Shown: positions 1 through 8,093 of the stretch, piece after piece
How positions within the stretch are numbered: the stretch's first letter is position 1
Layout of the letters: each line of letters starts with the position of its first letter
NCBI GenBank assembly: GCA_031278135.1
Contig: JAITKY010000183.1
Location: forward strand, 1 to 11,279
Length of the DNA: 11,279 nucleotides
Origin: Prevotellaceae bacterium
Lineage (GTDB): Bacteria; Bacteroidota; Bacteroidia; Bacteroidales; UBA932
Reading direction: 5' to 3'
The notes under the pieces: generated by a model
What the model was told of the DNA's origin: nothing
Seen by the model: only the letters and a program-made list of their open reading frames with translations
The model's database searches: none
Translations under genes and position numbers: made by a program

Positions 1-59
1 AACACAGACAATATCACTGTCATGTAACCTTTTACCATATTTAATATTTTTAACTTCAT
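1..59 (-). CDS. Possible N-terminus of an exported protein, cut by window edge
   Basis: Read on the minus strand, an ATG at 59-57 opens a frame with no stop up to the left edge, 19 full codons. The peptide begins MKLKILNMVKGYMTVILSV: a lysine-rich start followed by a hydrophobic stretch, as in a signal peptide. The bases before the ATG are A-rich, as is usual before Bacteroidota starts. It is divergent from the gene at 262, and the 200 bases between them are very AT-rich. Nothing beyond the putative signal peptide is visible, so no family can be named; outer-membrane receptors and other exported proteins would start in this way. No good TAnnTTTG box was found for this direction. A chance frame of this length is quite possible. 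Confidence 0.3.
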   Translation of the reverse strand, partial: MKLKILNMVKGYMTVILSV

Positions 60-226
60 AATACATTATTTTTATTAATCGTATTTACAGCAAAAAGTGT
101 GCCGAAAATTTCAAAACGCAGTTTTTTTCTCTGTAATCTGTGGAAAAACGTTAATGTTTTAATCCCATTTTGATTATAGTAAATTTTGTCGTACACCCAA
201 AATATGTTGATTTAATAAAAAAGTTG

Positions 227-234
227 TAATTTTG
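227..234 (+). promoter_or_regulatory. Bacteroidota-type -7 box upstream of the small ORF
   Basis: TAATTTTG at 227-234 matches the TAnnTTTG consensus of the primary Bacteroidota sigma factor and lies 27 bases before the ATG at 262. The usual partner TTTG is not exact; GTTG at 206-209 is the nearest candidate, 17 bases upstream. The start of transcription would fall near 240. It would serve the ORF at 262 and probably the rhamnosidase behind it. The rest of 60-226 is AT-rich with no other feature I can support. Confidence 0.5.
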
Positions 235-261
235 CGACGTGAATTAAGAAAATAAAATGTT

Positions 262-522
262 ATGTCGCGACGACAAAGAGATGAAAATTTGATAATTGTA
301 GCAGCAAGAGCAGAAGCGTTTGCACTGTTCCGGCAATATGAAATCAACAAACTTATCTATAAAGATTTTGATGTGGTTTATGCCAAATTTCTCGCTTCAA
401 AAATATATAACATATTGCAAAACACACATAATGTTTTGTGGGCGGAAAGCAGTGGGTTTATAGCAGATGATAACTACAGAGAATTAAAATACAGGAATAA
501 AAAAACTAATAAAATTATATAA
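262..522 (+). CDS. Small hypothetical protein, 86 residues
   Basis: I do not recognise this protein. It is basic and mostly helical-looking, with no signal peptide, no membrane segment and no cysteine. The N-terminus is arginine-rich (MSRRQRDENL) and the C-terminus lysine-rich. The ATG at 262 is preferred because the nearby ATG at 257 is in another frame that stops after eleven codons. A TAnnTTTG promoter box lies 27 bases upstream, which supports a real gene. Its stop at 520-522 is followed after 11 bases by the rhamnosidase start, so the two may share a transcript. The phrase from residue 43 (KFLASKIYNILQ) looks like an amphipathic helix. It could be a small conserved Bacteroidota protein or a leftover reading frame; codon use is more AT-rich than in the rhamnosidase. 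Confidence 0.5.
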   Translation: MSRRQRDENLIIVAARAEAFALFRQYEINKLIYKDFDVVYAKFLASKIYNILQNTHNVLWAESSGFIADDNYRELKYRNKKTNKII

Positions 523-533
523 ATGATACAATT

Positions 534-3251
534 ATGATGATAGCAAGAAAATTTAATGGAAAGAAGATATGGTCGTATATTCTTTTTTGCGTGATATTAT
601 TCAGCGCCTGCGGTTTCGGAGATGGAATCCGCATTTACGACCTCCGTTGCGAACATTTGGTCGATCCGCTTGGAATCGATGTCGAAACGCCACGATTCAG
701 TTGGAAAATCTCCGACCCCGTCGCCGACAGAGGACAGCATCAAACGGCTTACCGTATTTTAGTTTCGTCGTCGCCGGGCAAGTTGAAACCCGGTAAAGCC
801 GACATCTGGGACAGCGAAATCGTCGCATCCAGCGATTCGCATCTGATTCCATACGGAGGAGTGAAACTCGAATCCGGCAAGGGTTATTATTGGAAAGCAA
901 TCGTTTACGACTACAGAAACCGGGCGTCAAAATGGAGTGCAACCGCACATTTTTCGATGGGACTGCTCGACCGCTCCGATTGGAAAGGAATGTGGATCAA
1001 ACATCCCAGCGCCGCACCCGAAAAACACACATGGTTCCGCCGCAAACTGAACGTCACGGATAACGTCGAATCGGCATATATACACATCGCTTCGACCGGC
1101 TATCACGAACTCTACATCAATGGTCGCAAAGTTGACGAACGCATACTTGCGCCGGCTCTTGCGCGCCTCGACAAACGGGTCCTGTACGTGACTTACGACA
1201 TAGCGCCATTGCTAACGAAAGGCGACAATATCATTGCGTTATGGTATGGACCGGGCTGGTCGAGATATAATTTTTTCGCTCCGTCGGTCGAACAGGCTTT
1301 TCTGTTGCAACTCAATGGCAATACAAAGAAAGGCGAGACTTTCACGCTTCACTCTAACAACGATTGGAAATGCGCCGAAAGTTACAGCAGCAATTCCGGA
1401 GGATTTCAGTTTCTCGACATGGGCGGCGAAACGGTCGATGGTCGTCTTTATTCCGGCAAATGGAACGCTCTTGATTTCGACGACAGTAACTGGATCAGTC
1501 CGATACAGGTGGATCCGCTGAAAAGAGGCGGCGAACCCACGCTATCGGCTCAGATGACCGATATTACCCGCATCATCGAAACCATTCCCGCAAAGCAACT
1601 TATCGACACTATTCCCGGAATGTGGAGGGTGGACATGGGCAAAAACTTTACCGGTTTTGTCGAAGCGAGTTTTTCGGGATTGCGAAAAGGCGACACCATA
1701 GTCATCAAAACCTCCGACAGACATGATGTTATCGACGAATACGGTCAACAATCGTACTACATCGCACGCGGCGAAGACGGCGAAACATTCCGCAATCGTT
1801 TTAATTTCTCCGCCGGAAGATATCTGCATTTCGTTGGGCTGAATAAACCGCCGAAACTCTCTGCTGTAAAAGGATATGCCATATCGAGCGCAGCCGGACG
1901 GACAGGCTATTTCGAATGTTCCGACAGTCTTTTCAATCGCATCTACGATATCGACCGCTGGACATACGAGATATGTACGCTCGAAGGTTTTACTGTTGAT
2001 TGTCCTCACCGCGAACGTTTGGGCTACGGATCCGAAGGCGCTTACCAGACTACTTGGGGACTCGGATTGCCCTGTTTTGCTTCTGGTGCGTTCTATATAA
2101 AGAATGTGCGCGACTGGAGCGACGTACAGACTTCGAGCGGCTGGATTCACAACACTGCTCCGCAAATCAATCACATGTGGGGCGGTCCGTTATACGGAAA
2201 CGCAAACATGAACATCGCATACGAACACTATCTCGCTCACGGCGACAAAAAAATCCTCGAACAGGCGTACGGAACGGGAAAAAGATGGCTGGAATTCCTG
2301 AACACACACGTCGCCAACGGGATGCTGGTGTCGTACGATTCGCACGGATATTTTATCGGCGACTGGCTGGGACCGGGACATCGAACAGAGTTCGGAAACA
2401 CAGTGGAAGCGTTGTTTTTCAACAACTGCGCATACGCAATGACACTCGAACTGTTCTGTAAGATTGCCGAACTGCTCGGACGCGACAACGAAACAGCAAT
2501 ATATCGTGAACGTCTTGCCGTTCTGCGTGCAAAAGTCCACGAAACATACTACAATCCTGATGTCAACAGTTATCTCAACGGCGACCAGGTGAGGACGTCG
2601 TTTGCGCTGTACGCCGGAATTTTCCCCGACAGCCTGCGTCATGCCGCCCTGAAACATCTCGAAAACGACATGACCGGCGCTCATCCATATTTCGATATCG
2701 GAAGTTCGAGCCGTTACCCATATTTCAAGACGCTTTTCGCATATCCACAGTTTCACGAAATCATCTCCGTTATTTTATCAAGGACAAGCAGTCCGGGTTA
2801 CGGATACATTCTCTCACAGGGCGAAACCGCATGGACGGAAGTCTGGGAAGCCAACGAACCTGCACGTATTCACACTTCGTTCACCGGCATTTCGGCGTGG
2901 TTTATAAAGGGACTTGCCGGCATCGAGCCGAGTATTGAAGGTCCGGGATATCGCATTGTTTCGATACGTCCACACGTTACCGGCAACCTCAGTTACGCTA
3001 AGGCTGCGGTGGAATCGCCGACAGGACTGATAGAAAGTGCATGGCGAAAAACCGAAACAGGCGTAGTTTATGACATATCTGTGCCGGTCGGCTCGAAAGC
3101 GCGTATTTATCTTCCGTCGCAGGGAATATCCGAAAACGGACAACCGGTAGCAAACGTGCAAGGCATCGAAATCGTCGAAGAAAAAGATGGTATCATTCAA
3201 ATCCTTGCTAATCCGGGAAAATATAAATTCGAAATTGTGAGTTTTGTTTGA
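534..3251 (+). CDS. Alpha-L-rhamnosidase, glycoside hydrolase family 78, lipoprotein
   Basis: It is predicted to release terminal alpha-L-rhamnose from plant or bacterial glycans by an inverting mechanism. Residues 1-25 are a lipoprotein signal with C26 as the likely lipidated cysteine (LFSAC; phenylalanine at -3 is a loose lipobox), so it acts in the periplasm or on the cell surface. Residues 34-143 form the fibronectin-like N-terminal domain (IYDLRCEHLVDPLGIDVETP), about 150-300 the lectin-like rhamnosidase N domain (YINGRKVDER, WYGPGWSRY), 350-455 a beta domain, about 460-800 the (alpha/alpha)6 catalytic barrel, and the remainder the C-terminal beta domain. DCPHRERLGYGSEG at 489-502 matches the family acid-residue motif, with D489, E494 and E501. 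E769 in TAWTEVW and H780 match the second conserved block. At 905 residues the length is normal. The first ATG at 534 is used; a second ATG follows directly. No regulator or transporter of a utilisation locus is in view. Confidence 0.93.
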   Translation: MMIARKFNGKKIWSYILFCVILFSACGFGDGIRIYDLRCEHLVDPLGIDVETPRFSWKISDPVADRGQHQTAYRILVSSSPGKLKPGKADIWDSEIVASSDSHLIPYGGVKLESGKGYYWKAIVYDYRNRASKWSATAHFSMGLLDRSDWKGMWIKHPSAAPEKHTWFRRKLNVTDNVESAYIHIASTGYHELYINGRKVDERILAPALARLDKRVLYVTYDIAPLLTKGDNIIALWYGPGWSRYNFFAPSVEQAFLLQLNGNTKKGETFTLHSNNDWKCAESYSSNSGGFQFLDMGGETVDGRLYSGKWNALDFDDSNWISPIQVDPLKRGGEPTLSAQMTDITRIIETIPAKQLIDTIPGMWRVDMGKNFTGFVEASFSGLRKGDTIVIKTSDRHDVIDEYGQQSYYIARGEDGETFRNRFNFSAGRYLHFVGLNKPPKLSAVKGYAISSAAGRTGYFECSDSLFNRIYDIDRWTYEICTLEGFTVDCPHRERLGYGSEGAYQTTWGLGLPCFASGAFYIKNVRDWSDVQTSSGWIHNTAPQINHMWGGPLYGNANMNIAYEHYLAHGDKKILEQAYGTGKRWLEFLNTHVANGMLVSYDSHGYFIGDWLGPGHRTEFGNTVEALFFNNCAYAMTLELFCKIAELLGRDNETAIYRERLAVLRAKVHETYYNPDVNSYLNGDQVRTSFALYAGIFPDSLRHAALKHLENDMTGAHPYFDIGSSSRYPYFKTLFAYPQFHEIISVILSRTSSPGYGYILSQGETAWTEVWEANEPARIHTSFTGISAWFIKGLAGIEPSIEGPGYRIVSIRPHVTGNLSYAKAAVESPTGLIESAWRKTETGVVYDISVPVGSKARIYLPSQGISENGQPVANVQGIEIVEEKDGIIQILANPGKYKFEIVSFV

Positions 3252-3260
3252 GTATAAACG

Positions 3261-3286
3261 AGCGCATTACGATATGCTGTTTTTTC
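3261..3286 (+). terminator. Weak possible terminator after the rhamnosidase gene
   Basis: Ten bases after the rhamnosidase stop, GCAT at 3264-3267 can pair with ATGC at 3274-3277 across a six-base loop, followed by a run of six T from 3280. The stem is only four pairs. A second short hairpin, AGAG 3293-3296 with CTCT 3300-3303, follows. The 156 bases between the two convergent genes (3252-3407) otherwise hold nothing I can name. Confidence 0.3.
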
Positions 3287-3407
3287 AATTTGAGAGTATC
3301 TCTTAATTAATTCTTCTAACAAAAAATCACAAATGCGTCGTATTCGTCTTCCACAGAAGATAATAAGACATTTGGGCTAATGGACATTTTGGAATAATGT
3401 TTCATTT

Positions 3408-4313
3408 TTATCTACGCAGTTTGAGATATTTATTTGGATTAAATGAATCGACAGCGGTTAAAAGTTTGTGAGCTTCCTCTTTGTCATTTTTGGGGGCTTC
3501 GGCGAAAATATTTATAAGTTCGTCGGCTTTGGCATCGAAAAACAGGCGGAGATAAGGCGTTGATGTTTCGGATTGTTCCTCGAACGAGCGTTTGATATCA
3601 GTCAGCGCCTGTAGGATTTGTTTTCTGCCTTCGATACCGTCTTTCGCCAGCTGGTCTAATCCCAGACGGTGATATCTGTAGTAAGCGTTACGTTCGTAAC
3701 TGAACGAGTTACTTAGAATGTTTTCGATTATCCAGTAACGGTTTTTTCGGTTGGCATTTTCGTAAGGATTCCAGCCCTGATAATTTTCGCGTTGAGCGTT
3801 AGTGACGATTATCTGAGCATTTTCGAAAAATTGCGAGCCGCCTTTCAGCGAAAAGCTGTCGTAATCGATACCCAGAATCAAATATGCGTAAAATGCCATC
3901 AACGAAGTGATGTTCGACTTGAACGTGCGCAAATCGAAATCCAGGCGGTCGAATTCGATATAGTCGAAAGTGAAATCTTCGTCCACATGATTGAGGATAA
4001 CCGTCTGATACGACGAACCGTAAACAGGACGGCGTGCCTGTGCCTGCAACGAACCGGAGCATCGCGATCCGCTGTATTCATTGACGGTTATAAAAAACGA
4101 ACAGTCAATCCGTTCCTCTTCCGAGAAAGAGTGATTAGTCCACTTTGTTCCGTTCATAAAATCGTTGAGCGAAGTCTGTAAAGTGCTGAAAACGCTTTTG
4201 TTTGTTCCTTGAATCTTTGACGAATTGATGGTAACGTTACACCTCAACTCCTGCGACACGGCGGAAATCACCGGCAAAATCAAAAATATTACTGTATAAA
4301 AGTATCTTGTCAT
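3408..4313 (-). CDS. Secreted DUF4835 family protein
   Basis: This 301-residue protein has a signal peptide (MTRYFYTVIFLILPVISAVS, cleaved near residue 20-21) and then the start typical of the Bacteroidota DUF4835 family: ELRCNVTINSSKIQG, followed by LNDFMNGTKWT around residues 50-59. Family members are about 300 residues and are found in the same place, directly behind coaBC. Some annotation schemes call the family PorD and link it to the type IX secretion system; I recall this only in general terms and cannot derive a function from the sequence. It overlaps the coaBC stop by four bases (ATGA, 4310-4313), so it is translated from the same message. The protein is expected in the periplasm or outer membrane. 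In many relatives recN comes next; here a convergent rhamnosidase gene follows instead. Confidence 0.85.
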   Translation of the reverse strand: MTRYFYTVIFLILPVISAVSQELRCNVTINSSKIQGTNKSVFSTLQTSLNDFMNGTKWTNHSFSEEERIDCSFFITVNEYSGSRCSGSLQAQARRPVYGSSYQTVILNHVDEDFTFDYIEFDRLDFDLRTFKSNITSLMAFYAYLILGIDYDSFSLKGGSQFFENAQIIVTNAQRENYQGWNPYENANRKNRYWIIENILSNSFSYERNAYYRYHRLGLDQLAKDGIEGRKQILQALTDIKRSFEEQSETSTPYLRLFFDAKADELINIFAEAPKNDKEEAHKLLTAVDSFNPNKYLKLRR

Positions 4314-5521
4314 AATTCCGAATCGATTATTTGTCTGTATTTTTGTTGAATATAAGATGCAATATCTTTAGCCACATCTTTTTTGGGTTTTGTATCGAAA
4401 GGGGTTTCCGCACCGTCGCTGTCGATTATCGTTATCCTGTTCGTATCAACGCCGAAACCCGACCCCGTGTCGTTCAACGAGTTCAGCACGATGAAATCCA
4501 GATTTTTCGATTTCAGTTTTCCGCGGGCGTTCGCAAGTTCGTTATCTGTTTCGAGAGCGAAGCCTGCCAGAATTTGGTCGTTGCGTTTTATTTGTCCGAG
4601 TTTTGCGGCAATGTCCTTTGTTTTTGTCAGTGAAATCGTTAAATCTGTTTTCTGTTTTATCTTGTTATCAGCCTGTTTTTCGGGCGTGAAATCGGCGACG
4701 GCGGCGCACATCACGGCAATGTTGCATGCAGGAAACAAATGCAGACATTCATCATACATTTCGTTAGCCGACACTACATTAACTCGCCGGATGTTCGGAT
4801 GCAGAGGCGACAAATGTACAGGTCCGCTGACCAGCATCACATCGGCGCCCTGCTGCGCAAGTGTTTCGGCAATGGCATATCCCATTTTCCCTGACGAAAA
4901 ATTACTTATAAACCGCACAGGATCAATACGCTCATAAGTAGGGCCTGCCGTCACCAGCACATGTACACCCGAAAACGAAGCATCGAAATACGAATTGAGA
5001 TGATCGACAATTGTTTCCGGTTCTGCCATACGTCCTTTGCCTTCGAGACCGCTTGCCAATTCGCCCGCTTCGGCGTCGATGATTGTAACGCCATACGATT
5101 TCAGAGTTTCGATATTTGTCGAAACAGCGGGATGCCTGTACATGTCCAAATCCATCGCTGGAGCAATGAAAACAGGACATTTCGCCGACAGATATGTCGT
5201 AAGCAACAGATTGTCGGCGATGCCGGCTGCCATTTTCCCGATCGAATTGGCTGTGGCGGGCGCTATAACATACGAATCTGCCCACAATCCCAACTCAACA
5301 TGACTGTTCCATTCGCCGTTTTCGGGATTGAAAAAATCGACCGGGACAGGATTTTTCGAGAGCGTCGCCATCGTAAGCGGAGTGATGAAATGCCTGGCAG
5401 TCTCAGTCATAACGACTTTGACCTCGGCGCCTTCCTTAATGAGCAAACGAACAAGCGTCGCAACTTTGTATGCTGCAATACCGCCTGTTATTCCAACTAA
5501 AATATGTTTCCCTGCAAGCAT
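4310..5521 (-). CDS. coaBC: Bifunctional phosphopantothenoylcysteine decarboxylase / phosphopantothenate-cysteine ligase
   Basis: CoaBC performs two consecutive steps of coenzyme A synthesis: joining 4'-phosphopantothenate to cysteine, and FMN-dependent decarboxylation to 4'-phosphopantetheine. Residues 1-180 are the flavoprotein CoaC half, with GITGGIAAYK at 10-19, the active-site histidine H74 in SHVELG, and APAMDLDMY at 120-128. Residues 186-403 are the CoaB ligase half, with TAGPTYERIDPVRFISNFSSGKMG at 191-214 shown here in part as FISNFSSGKMG, CAAVADF at 272-278 and the lysine-rich DNKIKQK at 285-291. The 403-residue length is normal. Two CoaC positions differ from the E. coli enzyme: aspartate 124 in place of the asparagine of PAMN, and no cysteine in the substrate lid (ELASGLEGKGRM, 154-165). 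I believe this is usual in Bacteroidota. It sits 40 bases behind rpoZ and overlaps the next gene by four bases. Confidence 0.96.
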   Translation of the reverse strand: MLAGKHILVGITGGIAAYKVATLVRLLIKEGAEVKVVMTETARHFITPLTMATLSKNPVPVDFFNPENGEWNSHVELGLWADSYVIAPATANSIGKMAAGIADNLLLTTYLSAKCPVFIAPAMDLDMYRHPAVSTNIETLKSYGVTIIDAEAGELASGLEGKGRMAEPETIVDHLNSYFDASFSGVHVLVTAGPTYERIDPVRFISNFSSGKMGYAIAETLAQQGADVMLVSGPVHLSPLHPNIRRVNVVSANEMYDECLHLFPACNIAVMCAAVADFTPEKQADNKIKQKTDLTISLTKTKDIAAKLGQIKRNDQILAGFALETDNELANARGKLKSKNLDFIVLNSLNDTGSGFGVDTNRITIIDSDGAETPFDTKPKKDVAKDIASYIQQKYRQIIDSEL

Positions 5522-5561
5522 GACTCAATATTTTTTGTTAACAACTTGAGCCTTTGCAAAT

Positions 5562-5882
5562 TTATTTGGATTCTGCCTTTCTGAAATATATTTTCTCTTC
5601 CAGAAATTCTTGAATAGCAAGTAAAGTCGCTTTGGGAAGTTTTTCGTAATATTTCGACATTTCGATTTGCTCTTTGTTTTCGAACACTTCCTCCAGATTG
5701 TCGCTTATGCTTGTAAATTCCTCCAACTTTTTTGAAAGCTCCTGTTTTAATTCTGCAGAAATCTGATTAGCGCGTTTGGCAATGACCATTACACTTTCGT
5801 AAATGTTTCCCGTCGGAGCAGTAAATCGCTCGATATCACGGGTTATGGTATTTGCAGGCGCATTATTTCGTTTTACATCCAT
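5562..5882 (-). CDS. rpoZ: RNA polymerase omega subunit (Rpb6-like)
   Basis: This is the small accessory subunit that helps assemble and stabilise RNA polymerase. The 106-residue protein carries the omega/Rpb6 signature near residues 21-42 (TAPTGNIYESVMVIAKRANQ), which in this family contacts the beta' subunit. The acidic helical C-terminal half (residues 44-106) is long compared with many omegas but usual for the Bacteroidota form, which is often annotated as an RNA polymerase Rpb6 family protein. It lies 12 bases behind bamD and 40 bases before coaBC in the same direction, the expected order for this phylum. No separate promoter box was seen in these short gaps, so it is probably transcribed from the bamD promoter. 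Confidence 0.9.
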   Translation of the reverse strand: MDVKRNNAPANTITRDIERFTAPTGNIYESVMVIAKRANQISAELKQELSKKLEEFTSISDNLEEVFENKEQIEMSKYYEKLPKATLLAIQEFLEEKIYFRKAESK

Positions 5883-5894
5883 CTATATATATTT

Positions 5895-6728
5895 TTATTT
5901 TTTTATAATTAATTCGTCATCCAAATTTATTCCACGTCTTTGCGTAAACATCAGTGATTCATTGTACATCACTTCTGCTTCGCTCATATAATTTGAATCG
6001 GGATATTCGCTGATGAAGTTGTAATATTCGTCGATTGCAGCGATATATCTTTCGGGTTGCATCTTCCGGACGCTCTTTTTGGCGTAGATATAACTCGCTT
6101 TCAGCATCAAAAACGACTGCTCCTCGTTATATTTGCTCGATGGAAAATCCTTAATACTGTTGCGCAAAGCGACTATTGCCGACTTGTAATCTTCGATTTG
6201 ATAATACAACTTTGCCGCCAGATACGATTTCTCTTCCAGACGTCCTTTCAGTTCGTCAAAATAATTCCTGTCTTTTCCATGCTCCGATTCGGGAAACTTG
6301 GTGTAAAATGTATTGAACGCTGTTATGGCGTCTATCGTATTACTCTGATCCAGAGAGGCGCGCGACGATAAACGGTAAAGATTCACCGCCCGCATGTAGT
6401 ACGCTTCTTCGGAAAAAATGCTGCGACCATATACGCGTGTAAATTTTTCCAATGCACCTTCGGCTGAATAGTAATCGCTCATCAGGTAATATCCTTTGGC
6501 GATATAGAAACTCACCGTGTCGTCGCGTGATTGACCGCTGTAAATGCTGCTCAACGATTCAAACAAAGGTGTCGATTTGGCATATTTCTCCTTATTATAG
6601 TATTCCACTCCAGCCAAATACCGTTTTTCGGGGTCGGGATTTTTCAATAATTTATTGTATCCAGCACATCCTGAAATCACAAAACTTATCAGAATCAACA
6701 ATATACATTTATTTTTTAATCTATACAT
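5895..6728 (-). CDS. bamD: Outer membrane protein assembly factor BamD
   Basis: BamD is the essential lipoprotein partner of BamA in folding beta-barrel proteins into the outer membrane, acting on the periplasmic face. The sequence starts with a lipoprotein signal ending in the lipobox VISGC, lipidated cysteine C21, followed by YNKLLKNPDPEKRYLAGVEYYNKEKY, here split as YNKLLKNPDP and YLAGVEYYNKEKY, the entry into the tetratricopeptide repeats. Several helical pairs with TPR character follow, for example AKGYYLMSDYYSAEGALEKF (residues 77-96), YYQIEDYKSAIVALRNSI and YIAAIDEYYNFISEYPDS. The length of 277 residues is typical. It is the first gene of the leftward operon bamD-rpoZ-coaBC-DUF4835 and has a Bacteroidota -7 box 28 bases upstream of its ATG. 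Confidence 0.92.
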   Translation of the reverse strand: MYRLKNKCILLILISFVISGCAGYNKLLKNPDPEKRYLAGVEYYNKEKYAKSTPLFESLSSIYSGQSRDDTVSFYIAKGYYLMSDYYSAEGALEKFTRVYGRSIFSEEAYYMRAVNLYRLSSRASLDQSNTIDAITAFNTFYTKFPESEHGKDRNYFDELKGRLEEKSYLAAKLYYQIEDYKSAIVALRNSIKDFPSSKYNEEQSFLMLKASYIYAKKSVRKMQPERYIAAIDEYYNFISEYPDSNYMSEAEVMYNESLMFTQRRGINLDDELIIKK

Positions 6729-6756
6729 ACACTTTATACCTCATTAAATCAAGCCG

Positions 6757-6764
6757 CAAAATTA
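6757..6764 (-). promoter_or_regulatory. -7 box of the bamD operon promoter
   Basis: On the minus strand the bases read TAATTTTG, an exact TAnnTTTG match, ending 28 bases before the bamD ATG at 6728. No exact TTTG partner was found about 20 bases further upstream, where the strand is A-rich. The position fits a promoter for the four-gene operon. Confidence 0.5.
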
Positions 6765-6986
6765 CGATTTTTTTTTAATCTGACTATCTTTTTTGAAAAT
6801 GGTTTATTTTTTTTCGATTTTTTTATCCGTCCCGTCGGTAAACAATGGTGTATTCCACACCGATTCGTGCATTTTTGACAGTAGCGCAGTCTTTAAGTGA
6901 TGTTTTGCATTATAGGAATTGGTGGATTAAGTATTACGACCATTTTCTTCTTTGCTGATACTAAAATATTTAATTAATTTTTATTA

Positions 6987-7014
6987 TTTGTTTGAATTAT
7001 TATACCTATATTTG
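6987..7014 (+). promoter_or_regulatory. Promoter of the coiled-coil/cas4-cas1-cas2 operon
   Basis: TATATTTG at 7007-7014 is an exact TAnnTTTG match. TTTG at 6987-6990 may act as the upstream box, but the gap of 16 bases is a few shorter than the usual 19-20. Transcription would start near 7021, giving a leader of about 40 bases before the ATG at 7062. No other promoter-like site is available in the short gaps between the four genes, so this one may drive the whole adaptation operon. Confidence 0.5.
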
Positions 7015-7061
7015 CAGCGATAAATTAATTTGGTATGAATATAAAAAATAAATGAAAAAAA

Positions 7062-8078
7062 ATGGAAGCACCAGTATCAGAGAAGAATACAAAGGCGGAA
7101 ATATTGAAAGCGTACGAAACGTTATTGAAAGATGTCCAAAAAACTAAGGCCGATATTCCTAAACAAATACAGGAAGCCAAACAGAAAGCGGAAACTTTGG
7201 AAAAGGTATCGGAAATAAGTAATGAAGGAATTGTGCAAAATATAACCGAACTCAAATCGGATTTGAATAATTCGTTGGACAAAATGTTGCAAAGTTTGAC
7301 CAATGAATTTAAACAATTGGAAGAGATACGCGCTGCTATTGTTTTGGAAAAGAAAACGTTGGAAGATTTGTATTCGTTGTCGGCAAATACCGATTCGTTG
7401 GCGACGATGTTGCTTGTTCATAAGGAGAAAAAAGAGAATTTCGAGAAAATTATGAAGGAAACAGAAATCGCTTTTGCTAATGAAATGGCAGAGAAAAAAG
7501 TACAATGGGAACTCGAAAAAGCAAAGCAAAAAACTGATGAAAAAGAATATGCCGACGATTTATCTAAACGTCGTAAACGTGAAGAGGAAGAATATACGTA
7601 TAATCTGAAAATCAAGCGTCAAAAGGAACAAGATGATTACGATACCCGTAAGTCCCAACTCGAAAAAGAACTCGCTGATAAAAAGACGAATTTCGAACAG
7701 GAAATCGCTCACAGAGAGGCAGCGTTGAAAAATGCCGAAGCTGAATTAAGCGAACTCCGTAAAAATAATGCGGAATTTCCTGCTCATTTGGATAAATCCT
7801 TGAAAGATAAGGAATCCGAAATTACAAAACAGCTTCAATCAAAATATAATTTTGAAATTAAATTGATGGAAAAACAAAACGAAGCGGATATCCGTCTTAA
7901 AGATCAGATAATCGCATCGTTACAGGAAAAAATCAAGGAGCAACAGGAACAATTGAAAGAATATGCCGACAAAGCAAACCGCGCTGAAGCTAATGTTAAA
8001 GATATTGCAGTGAAGGCAATCGAAAATGCTTCGAAGGTGCGTATGTTTACGGCCAAACCGGATAAGGAAGATAATTAA
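7062..8078 (+). CDS. Coiled-coil protein of unknown function, first gene of the cas operon
   Basis: This 338-residue soluble protein is very rich in Lys and Glu, has no cysteine, one tryptophan (W149), no signal peptide and no membrane segment. Residues 10-110 look helical, with a more ordinary composition; about 120-235 is a long, highly charged coiled coil containing KRRKREEEEYTYNLKIKRQK at 169-188; about 245-310 is a second coiled coil. The C-terminal motif DIAVKAIENASKVR (314-327) resembles the end of a widespread bacterial coiled-coil family that I have seen only as hypothetical. No catalytic motif is visible. The gene ends 15 bases before cas4, in the same direction, with no room for a terminator, so co-transcription is likely. 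The ATG at 7062 is used because ATGs at 7035 and 7052 are out of frame. A structural or scaffolding role is possible, but a link to CRISPR rests only on position. Confidence 0.85.
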   Translation: MEAPVSEKNTKAEILKAYETLLKDVQKTKADIPKQIQEAKQKAETLEKVSEISNEGIVQNITELKSDLNNSLDKMLQSLTNEFKQLEEIRAAIVLEKKTLEDLYSLSANTDSLATMLLVHKEKKENFEKIMKETEIAFANEMAEKKVQWELEKAKQKTDEKEYADDLSKRRKREEEEYTYNLKIKRQKEQDDYDTRKSQLEKELADKKTNFEQEIAHREAALKNAEAELSELRKNNAEFPAHLDKSLKDKESEITKQLQSKYNFEIKLMEKQNEADIRLKDQIIASLQEKIKEQQEQLKEYADKANRAEANVKDIAVKAIENASKVRMFTAKPDKEDN

Positions 8079-8093
8079 TAAATTGTTATACAG

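Larger units (their letters stand above)
6729..7061. other. Divergent intergenic region between bamD and the cas operon
   Basis: These 333 bases separate the housekeeping operon from the rightward coiled-coil/cas operon. Both ends carry a TAnnTTTG promoter box pointing outwards (6757-6764 leftward, 7007-7014 rightward). The middle, about 6820-6960, is less AT-rich and contains a small hairpin (GGTGT 6847-6851, ACACC 6857-6861) and a lone TTGACA at 6875-6880 with no partner. No protein frame, tRNA or RNA motif could be supported. The middle portion might be remnant sequence from the insertion of the cas locus. Confidence 0.6.

Noticed and set aside
1542..2756. Long minus-strand frames opposite the rhamnosidase gene (1542-2174 and 2190-2756)
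   Set aside because: They lie wholly opposite a well-supported GH78 gene, show no family motif, and arise from its codon pattern.
4383..5500. Plus-strand frames of 179-184 residues opposite coaBC
   Set aside because: CoaBC is recognised over its full length on the other strand; these frames have no recognisable domain.
6847..6861. Hairpin GGTGT / ACACC in the bamD-cas intergenic region
   Set aside because: Only five pairs, no T-run behind it and no gene end nearby; not enough for a terminator or riboswitch.
7035..7055. Mini-ORF MNIKNK directly after the cas-operon promoter
   Set aside because: Six codons in an A-rich leader are expected by chance, and there is no attenuator-like hairpin after it.
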